Part shown: positions 11,099 to 22,789 of the stretch, piece by piece
How positions within the stretch are numbered: the stretch's first letter is position 1
Layout of the letters: each line of letters starts with the position of its first letter
NCBI GenBank assembly: GCA_963680875.1
Contig: OY804588.1
Location: 73,060,829-73,124,828 of the forward strand
Direction: 5' to 3'
DNA from: Bathymodiolus brooksi
Taxonomy: Eukaryota; Mollusca; Bivalvia; Mytilida; Modiolidae
Length of the DNA: 64,000 nt
The notes under the pieces: model-generated
Seen by the model: the letters and a program-made list of their open reading frames with translations, nothing else
Told to the model about the DNA's origin: nothing
Database searches by the model: none
Program-made: the position numbers and the translations under genes

Positions 11099-14000
11099 AA
11101 CCAGAGGCTCCCAGGAGCCTGTAATCGCTCACCTGGATCAAAGCTGCTTTCAATAACAACGCAACTGCACTGTGGTGGCCATCTTGGCGGGAGAGCGCAA
11201 CTATCGGACACCATTTTGGAAGAGGACCATCCAATGACTATTCCATCAAAGTTTGGTTTTAATTCAGCTACTGGTTCCAGACAAGATGGTTTTTATGTGA
11301 ATTTCCCATAGGCTCCTATGTTAAACTAAGTACAGCTGTGCAGCCATCTTGGTCAGAGGGCGGGACCACCAGACACAAATTTGGTTCAGCGGTTTCAGAG
11401 GAGAAGATTTAAATGTGATCTTTTATCAAAATATGCCTAATTTGCATAATCGGTATATATCGGCTGAAAGAAAAATTTCACAGAAAAATCCGGAATATAT
11501 GCTAAACTACTTCTTGCCATGTAGCTGCAGTTAAAATTTCAGCTCATTTTGACTTACACTAAAGCAGCAATGGACAATTAAAATTTCATCCCCCCTTTTT
11601 TCTATTTTGAGCTTGGCGGCCATCTTGGTTGGAAGTCGGGATCACCGGGCACAATTTTGGAAGGGGGCCATCCAAGAATCATTTCAGCAAAGTTTGGCCG
11701 AGATTGGCTCAGTAGTTTCAGAGGAGAAGATTTTTTTTTAATTTCATCCCCCCTTTTTTCTAATTTGCATAATCTGTCAAAATCGGCAAAAGTTCAAAGT
11801 TCATAAAAAATCCTGTCATACATGTTAAAAAGCTCATCATTATGCTTATACAGTTCAAATTTGGGCACATTCTGGCTTAAAATAGAGCAGTTTTGGCCAT
11901 TTGAAGAAATTTCTATTTTTAGTAACAGCGGCCATCTTGAATGGAGGGCGGGGCTGTCGGACACAATTTTGAAAGGGACCCACCCAGGGACCATCCCTGC
12001 CAGGTTTGGTTTAATTTGGTTCAGCGGTTTCAGAGGAGAAGATTTAAATGTGATCTTTTGTAAAAATATGCCTAATTTGCATAATCGGTATATCTCGGCT
12101 GAAAGAAAAATTTCACAGAAAAATCCGGAAAATATGCTAAACTACTTCTTGCCATGTAGCTGCAGTTAAAATTTCAGCTCATTTTGACTTACACTAAAGC
12201 AGCAATTGACAATTATAATTTCATCCCCCCTTTTTTCTATTTTGAGCTTGGTGGCCATCTTGGTTGGAAGTCGGGATCACCGGACACAATTTTGGAAGGG
12301 GGCCATCCAAGAATCATTTCAGCAAAGTTTGGATGAGATTGGCTCAGTAGTTTCAGAGGAGAAGATTTTTTTTAAATTTCATCCCCCCCTTTTTTCTAAT
12401 TTGCATAATCGGTCAAAATCGCCAAAAGTTCAAAGTTCATAAAAAATCCTGTCATACATGCTGAAAAGCTCATCATTATGCTTATACAGTTCAAATTTGG
12501 GCACATTCTGGCTTAAAATAGAGCAGTTTTGGCCATTTGAAGAAATTTCTATTTTTAGTAACAGCGGCCATCTTGAATGGAGGGCGGGGCTGTCGGACAC
12601 AATTTTGAAAGGGACCCACCAAGGCACCATCCCTGCCAGGTTTGGTTTAATTTGGTTCAGCGGTTTCAGAGGAGAAGATTTAAATGTGATCTTTTATCAA
12701 AATATGCCTAATTTGCATAATCGGTATATATCGGCTGAAAGAAAAATTTCACAGAAAAATCCGGAATAAATGCAAAACTACTTTTTGCCATGTAGCTGCA
12801 GTTAAAATGTCAGCTCATTTTGACTTACACTAAAGCAGCAATTGACAATTATAATTTCATCCCCCCTTTTTTCTATTTTGAGCTTGGCGGCCATCTTGGT
12901 TGGAAGTCGGGATCATCGGACACAATTTTGGAAGGGGGCCATCCAAGAATCATTTCAGCAAAGTTTGGCTGAGATTGGCTCAGTAGTTTCCGAGGAGAAG
13001 ATTTTTTTTAAATTTCATCCCCCCCTTTTTTCTAATTTGCATAATCGGTCAAAATCGCCAAAAGTTCAAAGTTCATAAAAAATCCTGTCATACATGCTGA
13101 AAAGCTCATCATTATGCTTATACAGTTCAAATTTGGGCACATTCTGGCTTAAAATAAAGCAGTTTTGGCCATTTGAAGAAATTTCTATTTTTAGTAACAG
13201 TGGCCATCTTGAATGGAGGGCGGGCTGTCGGACACAATTTTGAAAGGGACCCACCAAGGCACCATCCCTGCCAGGTTTGGTTTAATTTGGTTCAGCGGTT
13301 TCAGAGGAGAAGATTTAAATGTGATCTTTTATCAAAATATGCCCAATTTGCATAATCGGTATATATCGGCTGAAAGAAAAATTTCACAGAAAAATCAGGA
13401 ATAGATGCTAAACTACTTTTTGCCATGTAGCTGCAGTTAAAATGTCAGCTCATTTTGACTTACACTAAAGCAGCAATTGACAATTATAATTTCATCCCCC
13501 CTTTTTTCTATTTTGAGCTTGGCGGCCATCTTGGTTGGAAGTCGGGATCACCGGACACAATTTTGGAAGGGGGCCATCCAAGAATCATTTTAGCAAAGTT
13601 TGGTTGATATTGGCTCAGTAGTTTCCGAGGAGGAGATTTTTTTTTAATTTCATCCCCCCTTTTTTCTAATTTGCATAATCGGTCAAAATCGGCAAAAGTT
13701 CAAAGTTCATAAAAAATCCTGTCATACATGCTGAAAAGCTCATCATTATGCTTATACAGTTCAAATTTGGGCACATCCTGGCTTAAAATAGAGCAGTTTT
13801 GGCCATTTGAAGAAATTTCTATTTTTAGTAACAGCGGCCATCTTGAATGGAGGGCGGGGCTGTCGGACACAATTTTGAAAGGGACCCACCAAGGCACCAT
13901 CCCTGCCAGGTTTGGTTTAATTTGGTTCAGCGGTTTCAGAGGAGAAGATTTAAATGTGATCTTTTATCAAAATATGCCTAATTTGCATAATCGGTATATA

Positions 14001-16263
14001 TCGGCTGAAAGAAAAATTTCACAGAAAAATCCGGAATAAATGCAAAACTACTTTTTGCCATGTAGCTGCAGTTAAAATGTCAGCTCATTTTGACTTACAC
14101 TAAAGCAGCAATTGACAATTATAATTTCATCCCCCCTTTTTTCTATTTTGAGCTTGGCGGCCATCTTGGTTGGAAGTCGGGATCATCGGACACAATTTTG
14201 GAAGGGGGCCATCCAAGAATCATTTCAGCAAAGTTTGGCTGAGATTGGCTCAGTAGTTTCCGAGGAGAAGATTTTTTTTAAATTTCATCCCCCCCTTTTT
14301 TCTAATTTGCATAATCGGTCAAAATCGCCAAAAGTTCAAAGTTCATAAAAAATCCTGTCATACATGCTGAAAAGCTCATCATTATGCTTATACAGTTCAA
14401 ATTTGGGCACATTCTGGCTTAAAATAAAGCAGTTTTGGCCATTTGAAGAAATTTCTATTTTTAGTAACAGTGGCCATCTTGAATGGAGGGCGGGCTGTCG
14501 GACACAATTTTGAAAGGGACCCACCAAGGCACCATCCCTGCCAGGTTTGGTTTAATTTGGTTCAGCGGTTTCAGAGGAGAAGATTTAAATGTGATCTTTT
14601 ATCAAAATATGCCCAATTTGCATAATCGGTATATATCGGCTGAAAGAAAAATTTCACAGAAAAATCAGGAATAGATGCTAAACTACTTTTTGCCATGTAG
14701 CTGCAGTTAAAATGTCAGCTCATTTTGACTTACACTAAAGCAGCAATTGACAATTATAATTTCATCCCCCCTTTTTTCTATTTTGAGCTTGGCGGCCATC
14801 TTGGTTGGAAGTCGGGATCACCGGACACAATTTTGGAAGGGGGCCATCCAAGAATCATTTTAGCAAAGTTTGGTTGATATTGGCTCAGTAGTTTCCGAGG
14901 AGGAGATTTTTTTTAAATTTCATCCCCCCTTTTTTCTAATTTGCATAATCGGTCAAAATCGGCAAAAGTTCAAAGTTCATAAAAAATCCTGTCATACATG
15001 CTGAAAAGCTCATCATTATGCTTATACAGTTCAAATTTGGGCACATCCTGGCTTAAAATAGAGCAGTTTTGGCCATTTGAAGAAATTTCTATTTTTAGTA
15101 ACAGCGGCCATCTTGAATGGAGGGCGGGGCTGTCGGACACAATTTTGAAAGGGACCCATCCAGGGACCATCCCTGCCAGGTTTGGTTTAATTTGGTTCAG
15201 CGGTTTCAGAGGAGAAGATTTAAATGTGATCTTTTATCAAAATATGCCCAATTTGCATAATCGGTATATATCGGCTGAAAGAAAAATTTCACAGAAAAAT
15301 CCGGAATAAATGCTAAACTACTTCTTGCCATGTAGCTGCAGTTAAAATTTCAGCTCATTTTGACTTACACTAAAGCAGCAATGGACAATTAAAATTTCAT
15401 CCCCCCTTTTTCTATTTTGAGCTTGGCGGCCATCTTGGTTGGAAGTCGGGATCAACGGACACAATTTTGGAAGGGGGCCATCCAAGAATCATTTCATCAA
15501 AATTTGGCCGAGATTGGCTCAGTAGTTTCCGAGGAGAAGATTTTTTTTAAATTTCATCCCCCCTTTTTTCTAATTTGCATAATCAGTCAAAATCGGCAAA
15601 AGTTCAAAGTTCATAAAAAATCCTGTAATATATGCTAAAAAGCTCATCATTATGCTTACACAGTTCAAATTTGGGCACATTCTGGCTTAAAATAGAGCAG
15701 TTTTGGCCATTTGAAGAAATTTCTATTTTTAGTAACAGCGGCCATCTTGAATGGAGGGTGGGGCTGTCGGACACAATTTTGAAAGGTACCCACCCAGGGA
15801 CCATCCCTGCCAGGTTTGGTTTAATTTGGTTCAGCGGTTTCAGAGGAGAAGATTTAAATGTGATCTTTTATCAAAATATGCCTAATTTGCATAATCGGTA
15901 TATATCGGCTGAAAGAAAAATTTCACAGAAAAACCAGGAATATATGTTAAACTACTCCTTGCCATGTAGCTGCAGTCAATTTGAGCTCATTTTGACTTAC
16001 ACTAAAGCAGCAATGGACAATTAAAATTTCATTCCCCCTTTTTTCTATTTTTAGCTTGGCGGCCATCTTGGTAGGAAGTCGGGATCACCGGACACATTGT
16101 TGAAAGGGTGCCATCCAAGGACCATTCCACCAAGGTTTGGTTGCAATTGGTCCAGTGGTTTCTGAGGAGAAGATTAAAATGTGAAATGTTGACGGACGGA
16201 CGACGGACGACAGACGAAAAGTGATGACAATAGCTCACCTGGCCTAAAGGCCAGGTGAGCTAA
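11099..16263 (+). mobile_element. Tandem-core element E2, ~635-bp monomers, nested in E1
   Basis: The 5' end is CCAGAGGCTCCCAGGAGCCT plus ATCGCTCACCTGG, and the 3' end is a GACGGACGGACGAC tract and a CTCACCTGGCC/GGCCAGGTGAG hairpin ending GCTAA. The core is about seven ~635-bp units containing GCCATCTTG, GGACACAATTTTG, CAGAGGAGAAGATTT and TTGCATAATCGGTATAT. Near-identical blocks recur at 1,270 bp (12458/13728/14998 and 12842/14112), a two-monomer higher-order unit. Open frames inside (up to 130 codons) are repeat by-products. Confidence 0.85.
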
Positions 16264-17599
16264 AAATCTGTATAGAGATAACTGCATTTTGAATAGATAT
16301 CTATATTTAAACAAGAGTTATCTTTCTTTTAACAGAGAAGATATTTTAGAAATCAACCAATCAGAAACAAGAATTGCCTGTGGTGGCCATGTTTGTTAAC
16401 CAATTGGGACAAAATGAGCACTCTTTATAGAGGATCTTCCATAGATGCTTCCTACCAAATTTCGGTTCATTTGGCCAAGCAGTTTCAGAGGAGAAGATTA
16501 AAAAAAATCGGCCAATCAGAAACAAGAATTGCCTGTGGCAGCCATGTTTGTTAATGGATCAGGACAAAATGAGCACTGTTTATAGAGGACCTTCCATAGA
16601 TGCTTCCTAATAAGTTTCAGTTCATTTGGCCAAGCAGTTTCAGAGGAGAAGATTAAAAAAAATTGGCCAATCAGAAACAAGAATTGCCTGTGGTGGCCAT
16701 GCTTGTTAATGGATCGGGACAAAATGAGCAATCTTTATAGAGAACCTTCCATTGATGCTTCCTATCAAGTTTCGGTTCATTTGGTCAAGCACTTTCAGAG
16801 GAAAATATTCTTAAAAATCGGCCAATCAGAAACAAGAATTGCCTGTGGCGGCCATGTTTATTAATGGATCGGGAAAAAATTAGCAGTCTTTATAAAGGAC
16901 CTTCCATAGATGCTTCCTACCAAGTTTCAGTTCATTTGGCCAAGCAGTTTCAGAGGAGAAGATTAAAAAAAATCGGCCAATCAGAAACAAGAATTGCCTG
17001 TGGTGGCCATGCTTGTTAATGGATCGGGACAAAATGAGCAATCTTTATAGAGAACCTTCCATTGATGCTTCCTATCAAGTTTCGGTTCATTTGGCCAAGC
17101 GATTTTAGAGGAGAAGATTTTAAAAATCTGTATAGAGATAACTGCATTTTGAATACAGATATCTATATTTAAACAAGAGTTATCTTTCTTTTAACAGAGA
17201 AGATATTTTAGAAATCAACCAATCAGAAACAAGAATTGCCTGTGGTGGCCATGTTTGTTAACGGATCGGGGCGAAATGAGCAATCTTTATAGAGGACCTT
17301 CCATAGATGCTTCCTACCAAGTTTCGGTTCATTTGGCCAAGCAGTTTCAGAGGAAAATATTCTTAAAAATCGGTCAATCAGAAACAAGAATTGCCTGTGG
17401 CGGCCATGTTTGTTAATGGATCGGGAAAAAATGAGCAGTCTTTATAAAGGACCTTCCAGAGATGTTTCCTACCAAGTTTCAGTTCATTTGGCTGAGGGGT
17501 TTCAGAGGAGAGGATTAAAATGTGAAAAGTTAACGGACAACTGACAATGAACGCCACGTGATGGCAAAAGCTCACATTGCCTTTGGCAAGGTGAGCTAA
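16264..17599 (+). mobile_element. Tandem-core element E1, right part
   Basis: This continues E1 after the E2 insertion: the junction GATTT/AAAATCTGTATAGAG is intact in a second copy of the block at 17110-17130, which shows the uninterrupted sequence. It ends with GTTAACGGACAACTGACAAT and a CTCACATTGCC/GGCAAGGTGAG hairpin, then CTAA. A block (16270-16330) with TCTTTCTTTTAACAGAGAAG is duplicated at 17120-17190. Confidence 0.8.
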
Positions 17600-17986
17600 A
17601 AATACATGTATATGCAAATAACATATGATTGTTAATGTATATGACAATGCTAAAAAAAGTTTACTGCTATTATTATTGTCTGGAATTTAAAGATGAAAAA
17701 AACTAATAATAGAAAGAAATTAAAGGGTGTTTGTCAACAGTATATACAAGAACATTAGCATAAGTCACTCCATTAGAAATCCCCAAATGATAACAATATG
17801 AGCCACTATTCTGGACAACAGCATGACCCACTCTACTGGAAATTACCAATGAAAACAGCATGACCCACTCTACTGGAAATCAACTATGCATCCAAAGACA
17901 AAGTCACAAAAAGCACAACTAACTGAAACTGTTATAATAGGATTAAAGAGATCAATGAATCATGCAATAACAACCTATTATAGGTT
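17600..17986. other. Spacer with a short duplication
   Basis: No gene. The string GCATGACCCACTCTACTGGA occurs twice (about 17821 and 17858), a 37-bp direct repeat. Confidence 0.5.
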
Positions 17987-18120
17987 ATGGTTATGGTGTT
18001 TAACGCCACTTTCAACAATATTTCAGTTATATTGTGGCGGTCAGTTTTATTGGTGGAGGAAATAGGAGTACTCGGATAAAAAAAAATGACCTGCCGTAAG
18101 TCACTGACAAACTTTATCAC
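17987..18120 (-). mobile_element. SINE type 1 3' part, left arm of inverted pair
   Basis: Minus-orientation SINE tail and core: plus-strand TTATGGTGTTTAACGCCACT, AGGAGTACTCGG, then GACCTGCCGTAAGTCACTGA. It abuts an oppositely oriented copy at 18121. Confidence 0.75.
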
Positions 18121-18292
18121 TTGAATCCAGCTAATGGCGAGGTGTACTCGATACAACATTATGTGATAAAGTTTGTCTGTGACTTGCGACAGGTCGGTGG
18201 TTTTCAGTGTACTCCGGTTTCCTCCACGAATAAAACTGATCTCCATGATACAACTGAAATATTGTTGAAAGTGGCATCTAACATCATAACCC
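18121..18292 (+). mobile_element. SINE type 1 3' part, right arm of inverted pair
   Basis: Plus-orientation body and tail: GGTGTACTCGATACAACATT, GCGACAGGTCGGTGG, ACTCCGGTTTCCTCCACG, ending GTTGAAAGTGGCATC. With 17987-18120 it forms an inverted pair that could fold into a long hairpin. The pair lies downstream of the caspase stop codon. Confidence 0.75.
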
Positions 18293-18435
18293 CCATCTAG
18301 CCATAAATTCCCCTTTCAATGAACTCTGTTTTCAAACTCTACAGTATATACATTTGTAAAACAGACACTGAGATAAATTGATTGCATAGGACAATTCATT
18401 CCATACAACTGATAGACTTCTATGTAATGGCTATA

Positions 18436-19165
18436 TATTGGTGTTAACTGTTAATTCAGAATTTGAATTAACTGTTAACTGTTAATTTATAAGTTGTGTT
18501 CACAGTTAATTCATAATTTGCGTTAACTGTTAATTCAGAATTTGATTTAACTGTTAATTCATAATACGTGTTCACAATAAATTCATAATACGTGTTCACA
18601 ATAAATTCATAATACGTGTTCACAATAAATTCATAATTTGTGTTAACTGTTAATTCAGAATTTGAATTAACTGTTAATTCATAATACGTGTTCACAATAA
18701 ATTCATAATTTGTGTTGACTGTTAATTCAGAATTTGAATTAACTGTTAATTCAAAATTTGAATTAACTGTTAATTCATAATACATGTTCACAATAAATTC
18801 ATAATTTGCATTAACAATAAATTCATAATTCATGTTCACAGTTAATTCATAATTCGTGTTCTCAGTTAATTCATAATTTGTCTTAATTGTTAATTCTGAA
18901 TTTGTATTAACTGTTAACTGTTAATTTATAATTTGTGTTCACAGTTAATTCATAATTTGTGTTCACAGTTAATTCATAATTTGCATTAACAATAAATTGA
19001 TAATTCGTGTTCACAGTTAATTCATAATTTGCATTAACAATAAATTGATAATTCGTGTTCACAGTTAATTCATAATTTGCATTAACAATAAATTCATAAT
19101 TCGTGTTCACAGTTAATTCATAATTTGTGTTAATTGTTAATTCTGAATTTGTATTAACTGCACAT
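18436..19165 (-). repeat. 24-bp minisatellite, about 30 copies
   Basis: Units such as GTTAATTCATAATTTGTGTT followed by CACA or AACT repeat every 24 bp. Because 24 is a multiple of three, the minus strand stays open (123 and 67 codons) with an eight-residue Tyr-Glu-Leu-Thr-Val-Asn pattern. I treat this as minisatellite, not protein. It starts about 65 bp downstream of the caspase stop codon and could lie in the 3' UTR. Confidence 0.85.
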
Positions 19166-19229
19166 GCTATATCACAATTTGTGTTAATTTCTTAATTATA
19201 CAAATTAACCAATTTCTACATCATGTCTT

Positions 19230-19741
19230 TTAAGATTCTTTAATTTTACACAAAAGCAAATCCTCATCATCAAAAGCTAAATTATGGAAGAAGTTAGATT
19301 GAGATTTAACCGTCACACTGTGAAACTCCTTTATAAACTTCTCTGTCAAGTGGACTGTTTCATCTTTAATTATATTGAGCGAGTCTTCTGTATCCCCATC
19401 TTTGTCAATTTTTGTGGCCAGTTTATCGAGTTCGTCTTGATATTTATTAATTTCGGCTATTGAGGAGTATTTTCTACAGATTTCAAGTAATTCATTTACA
19501 TGAGTTTTCAGTCTGGGCTGCAGATTTTCCATTTGAATCTCCAAGTCTAAATTTGGTATTTCACACACTTTTCGCTTCTCTAATGCATCCCTTGCTCCAA
19601 CCTCCCTGTTTATCTCAATCAATATATCTAGTATGTGTGCTTTCTGTCCTTTTTTATAATTTTGAAAAATTTTATCAACAGACTTTATTAACCAACCACC
19701 ATTGTCTTTCGTAGTGAAACGTCTGCTATAGGCATATTTAC
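19230..19741 (-). CDS. Caspase exon d: p10 subunit and C-terminal extension
   Basis: The last coding exon, 512 bp, entered in phase 1 from exon c. The acceptor is TTTTTGCAG at 19742-19750; the stop codon is at 19230-19232. Residues 1-10 include YAYSRR, the p10 substrate-pocket segment usually written YSWR; here Trp is replaced by Arg while Ser and the final Arg are kept. DNGGWLIKSV follows, then an amphipathic helix, INREVG, and CEIPNL at about 59-64, matching the KQIP end of typical p10. Caspases normally stop soon after this point. Here about 100 more residues follow, hydrophilic and probably helical, rich in Glu, Lys and Leu, with no domain that I recognise. The first 11 bases and the acceptor are reiterated in the intron at 19742-19935. 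Confidence 0.88.
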
Positions 19742-19935
19742 CTGCAAAAAGAATTTAATTAAGTTACTAGCCATATTTACCTACAAAGCGAAATTAATTA
19801 AGTTACTAGGCATATTTACCTGCAAAGAGAATTTAATTAAGTTACTAGGCATATTTACCTGCAAAAAGAATTTAATTAAGTTACTAGGCATATTTACCTG
19901 TAAAAAGAATTTAATTAAGTTACTAGTTTTATCAT
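19742..19935 (-). repeat. 39-bp tandem copies of the exon-d splice junction
   Basis: On the minus strand each 39-bp unit contains TTTTTGCAG followed by GTAAATATGCC, the true acceptor plus the first 11 exon bases. Junctions fall at 19741 (real), 19780, 19819, 19858 and 19897, exactly 39 bp apart. Every copy keeps an AG followed directly by GTAAAT, so each could in principle act as a 3' or a 5' splice site. Use of any upstream acceptor would read a TAG stop within four codons. Confidence 0.88.
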
Positions 19936-20016
19936 ATTAATAACCAAATTCAATCAAAAACATGGGGGGAGGGGGGAGAAATCACAGAAAGCATCCTTCC
20001 AAAAATAATAGGTCTG

Positions 20017-20165
20017 AGAATTTTATAGAAATATACCATGCTTGTAAGTGGTATTTGCCAAAAAATACTGGTTGAGAGACTGGACAAATTTCCCGAGCCG
20101 ATAGGCAAAGGATATTTGTCTAGTCTCTTACAAGCATGGTATATTTCTATAATTCCACCAAATAT
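20017..20165. repeat. Imperfect palindrome (hairpin element)
   Basis: TAGAAATATACCATGCTTGT at 20031-20050 pairs with ACAAGCATGGTATATTTCTA at about 20129-20148. Inside, GAGAGACTGGACAAAT pairs loosely with ATTTGTCTAGTCTC. CTTACAAGCATGGTAT recurs at 20171-20186, against the TA transposon end. This looks like a small hairpin MITE. Confidence 0.65.
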
Positions 20166-20835
20166 TTTCTCTTACAAGCATGGTATACAGTTGACTCTCA
20201 TTGTCTCGAACTCGGTTGACTCAAATTTCCGGTTGAGTCGAATTTTTATCAAAGTCCCGAACTTTGTTGTGTATAAATATATATAATTTGACTCCTGTTG
20301 AGTCGAATTCGGATGAGTCGAAATTTCGGTTGTCTCGAATAAAAGTTTTGGTCCTGAGATGTAGAAAGCCATATTATTTACATTCGTTAAGTCAAATTTA
20401 TCTGTCAAAACATGTGTATTACCTTGGGATTAAAATCGGATCACAGGTGAAACATCCGGTCATTGACTTTGACATTTTTACCTTAGGCTATTTCACATGT
20501 TTATTTCACAATCTGTCAAAAATTAAATATTGGTTACTGTAACGCAGAGCGTTACAAATGTCCCCCAAACGAACAATACAAGTACTAGTGGTATGAATGA
20601 AGAATAGTGTGAGAACAAAGCAAGAAATAATTAGAGCCCAGTTTTTGACTCTATCATGTCTATAGTAGGGCTTCTTTATTATGTTACCCTATAATGTGCT
20701 ACAATAAACTAGTAAGCAAAGCAAGAAAAAAATGGCTTCAATTGTCTGTCAGTAATGGAGATGTTAGAAGACTATATTATTAGCATGAAATCAAATGCAA
20801 AAGATGTTTGTCATACACTATTATATTAATAAGCA

Positions 20836-22748
20836 ACCAGAGGCTCTCAAGAGCCTGTATCGTTCACCTGGTTATAAAAAGAACCAATTGGTCCTATGTA
20901 AAAACTATGTCCTGCAGTGGTAGTCATCTTGGAATTACGATCAACATAAAAAACACAAAGTTTGTAAAGGACCTTCCAATGATTGATGCACAGTTTAGGT
21001 TCAATCAGTGCAATAGCTTCAGAGAAGAATATATTTCTGTATTTTCCCAATATGTTAATATTATGACCTGTGGTGGCAGCCATCATGGATTTCCGACCGG
21101 CATAAAAAACAGAGGACCTTCTAATGATCATTCCTGGGCAGTTTGGTTTCAACTGTCCAAGTGGTTTCAGAGAAGAAGCGTTTTGAAACATTTTTCCCAT
21201 AGGGTCCAATGTTAAACTAAGTCCTGCCGTAGCCACCATTTTGATTTTCATATCAGAACAAAAAACGTAAAGTTTGTAGAGGACCATCCAATGAACATTC
21301 ATGTACAGTTTGGCTTTAATCATATTTGTAGTTTCTGAGAAGAAGGCATTTGAACATTTTCCCATAGGGTCCAATGTTAATCTATGTCCTGCGGTGGTGG
21401 CCATCTTGGATATCCGATCGGCATAAAAAACACACACTTTGTAGAGGACCATCTAATGATCATTCCTGGGCAGTTTGGTTTCAATTATCCAAGTGGTTTC
21501 AGAGAAGAAGCGTTTTGAAACATTTTCCCCATAGGGTCCAATGTTAAACTAAGTCCTGCTGTAGCCGCCATTTTGAATTTCATATCAGAACAAAAAACGT
21601 AAAGTTTGTAGAGGACCATTGAATGAACATTCATGTACAGTTTGGCTTTAATCATATTTGTAGTTTCTGAGAAGAAGGCATTTGAACATTTTGCCATAGG
21701 GTTCAATGTTAATCTATGTATTGCGGTGGCAGCCATCTTGGATTTCCGATCGGCATAAAAAACATAAAATTTGTAGAGGACCTTCCAATGATCATTCCTG
21801 GGCAGTTCGGTTTCAACTGTCCTAGTGGTTTCAGAGAAGAAGTGTTTTGAAACATTTTTCCCATAGGGTCCAATGTTAAACTAAGTCCTGCCGTAGCCAC
21901 CATTTTGAATTTCATATCAGAACAAAAAACGTACAGTTTGTAGAGAACCATCCAATGAACATTCATGTACAGTTTGGCTTTAATCATATTTGTAGTTTCT
22001 GAGAAGAAGGCATTTGAACATTTTCCCATAGGGTCCAATGTTATAATTAATCTATGTATTGCGGTGGCGGCCATCTTGGATTTCCGATCGACATAAAAAA
22101 CATAAAATTTGTAGAGGACCTTCCAATGATCATTCCTGGACAGTTTGGTTTCAATTGTCCAAGTGGTTTCAGAGAAGAAGCGTTTTGAAACATTTTTCCC
22201 ATAGGGTCCAATGTTAAACTAAGTTCTGCCGTAGCCACCATTTTGAATTTCATATCAGAACAAAAAACCTTAAGATTGTAGAGGACCATCCAATGAACAT
22301 TCATGTACAGTTTGGCTTTAATCATATTTGTAGTTTCTGAGAAGAAGGCATTTGAACATTTTCCCATAGGGTCCAATGTTAATCTATGTATTGCGGTGGC
22401 GGCCATCTTGGATTTCCGATCGGCATAAAAAACAGTAACTTGGTAAAAGACATTCCAATGATCATTCATTTACAGTTTGGGTTCAGTCAGTTCATTAGTT
22501 TCAGAGAAGAAGATCTTTGAAATTTCAGCCAATCAGAGCATATTATTGGCCCTGGCAGCATGTTGAATATCCGACTGGAACGAAAAACAGTAACTTTGTA
22601 GAGGACCATCCAAGGAACATTCCTGCTAAGTTTGGTTCCAATTGGCCCAGTGGTTTCGGAGAAGAAGTTTGAAATGTGAAAAGTTTACAGACGACGGACG
22701 CCAAGTGATGGCAATAGTTCACCTGGACCTTTGGTCCAGGTGAACTAA
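20836..22748 (+). mobile_element. Tandem-core element E3, short version of the 332-bp family
   Basis: The 5' end ACCAGAGGCTCTCAAGAGCC, TATCGTTCACCTGG and the 3' end GTTCACCTGGACC/GGTCCAGGTGAAC hairpin, then TAA, match element E5 almost exactly. The core holds about five diverged 332-bp units, including GTAGAGGACC, CATTCATGTACAGTTTGG, GAGAAGAAGGCATTTGAAC and GCCATCTTGGATTTCCGATC. It shows what the giant E5 array may have looked like before expansion. The open frames on the minus strand are repeat by-products. Confidence 0.85.
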
Positions 22749-22789
22749 ATATTAGATAGCTATTTGCATACTAAGTCTGAAAAGATATG

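Noticed and set aside
11822..16024. Plus- and minus-strand frames of 60-130 codons in E2
   Set aside because: They are copies of the ~635-bp repeat read in different frames; both strands are equally open and there is no domain.
18468..19110. Asn/Tyr/Val-rich repeat protein on the minus strand
   Set aside because: A 24-bp minisatellite always stays open in some frame. There is no independent start, splice or composition evidence for coding.
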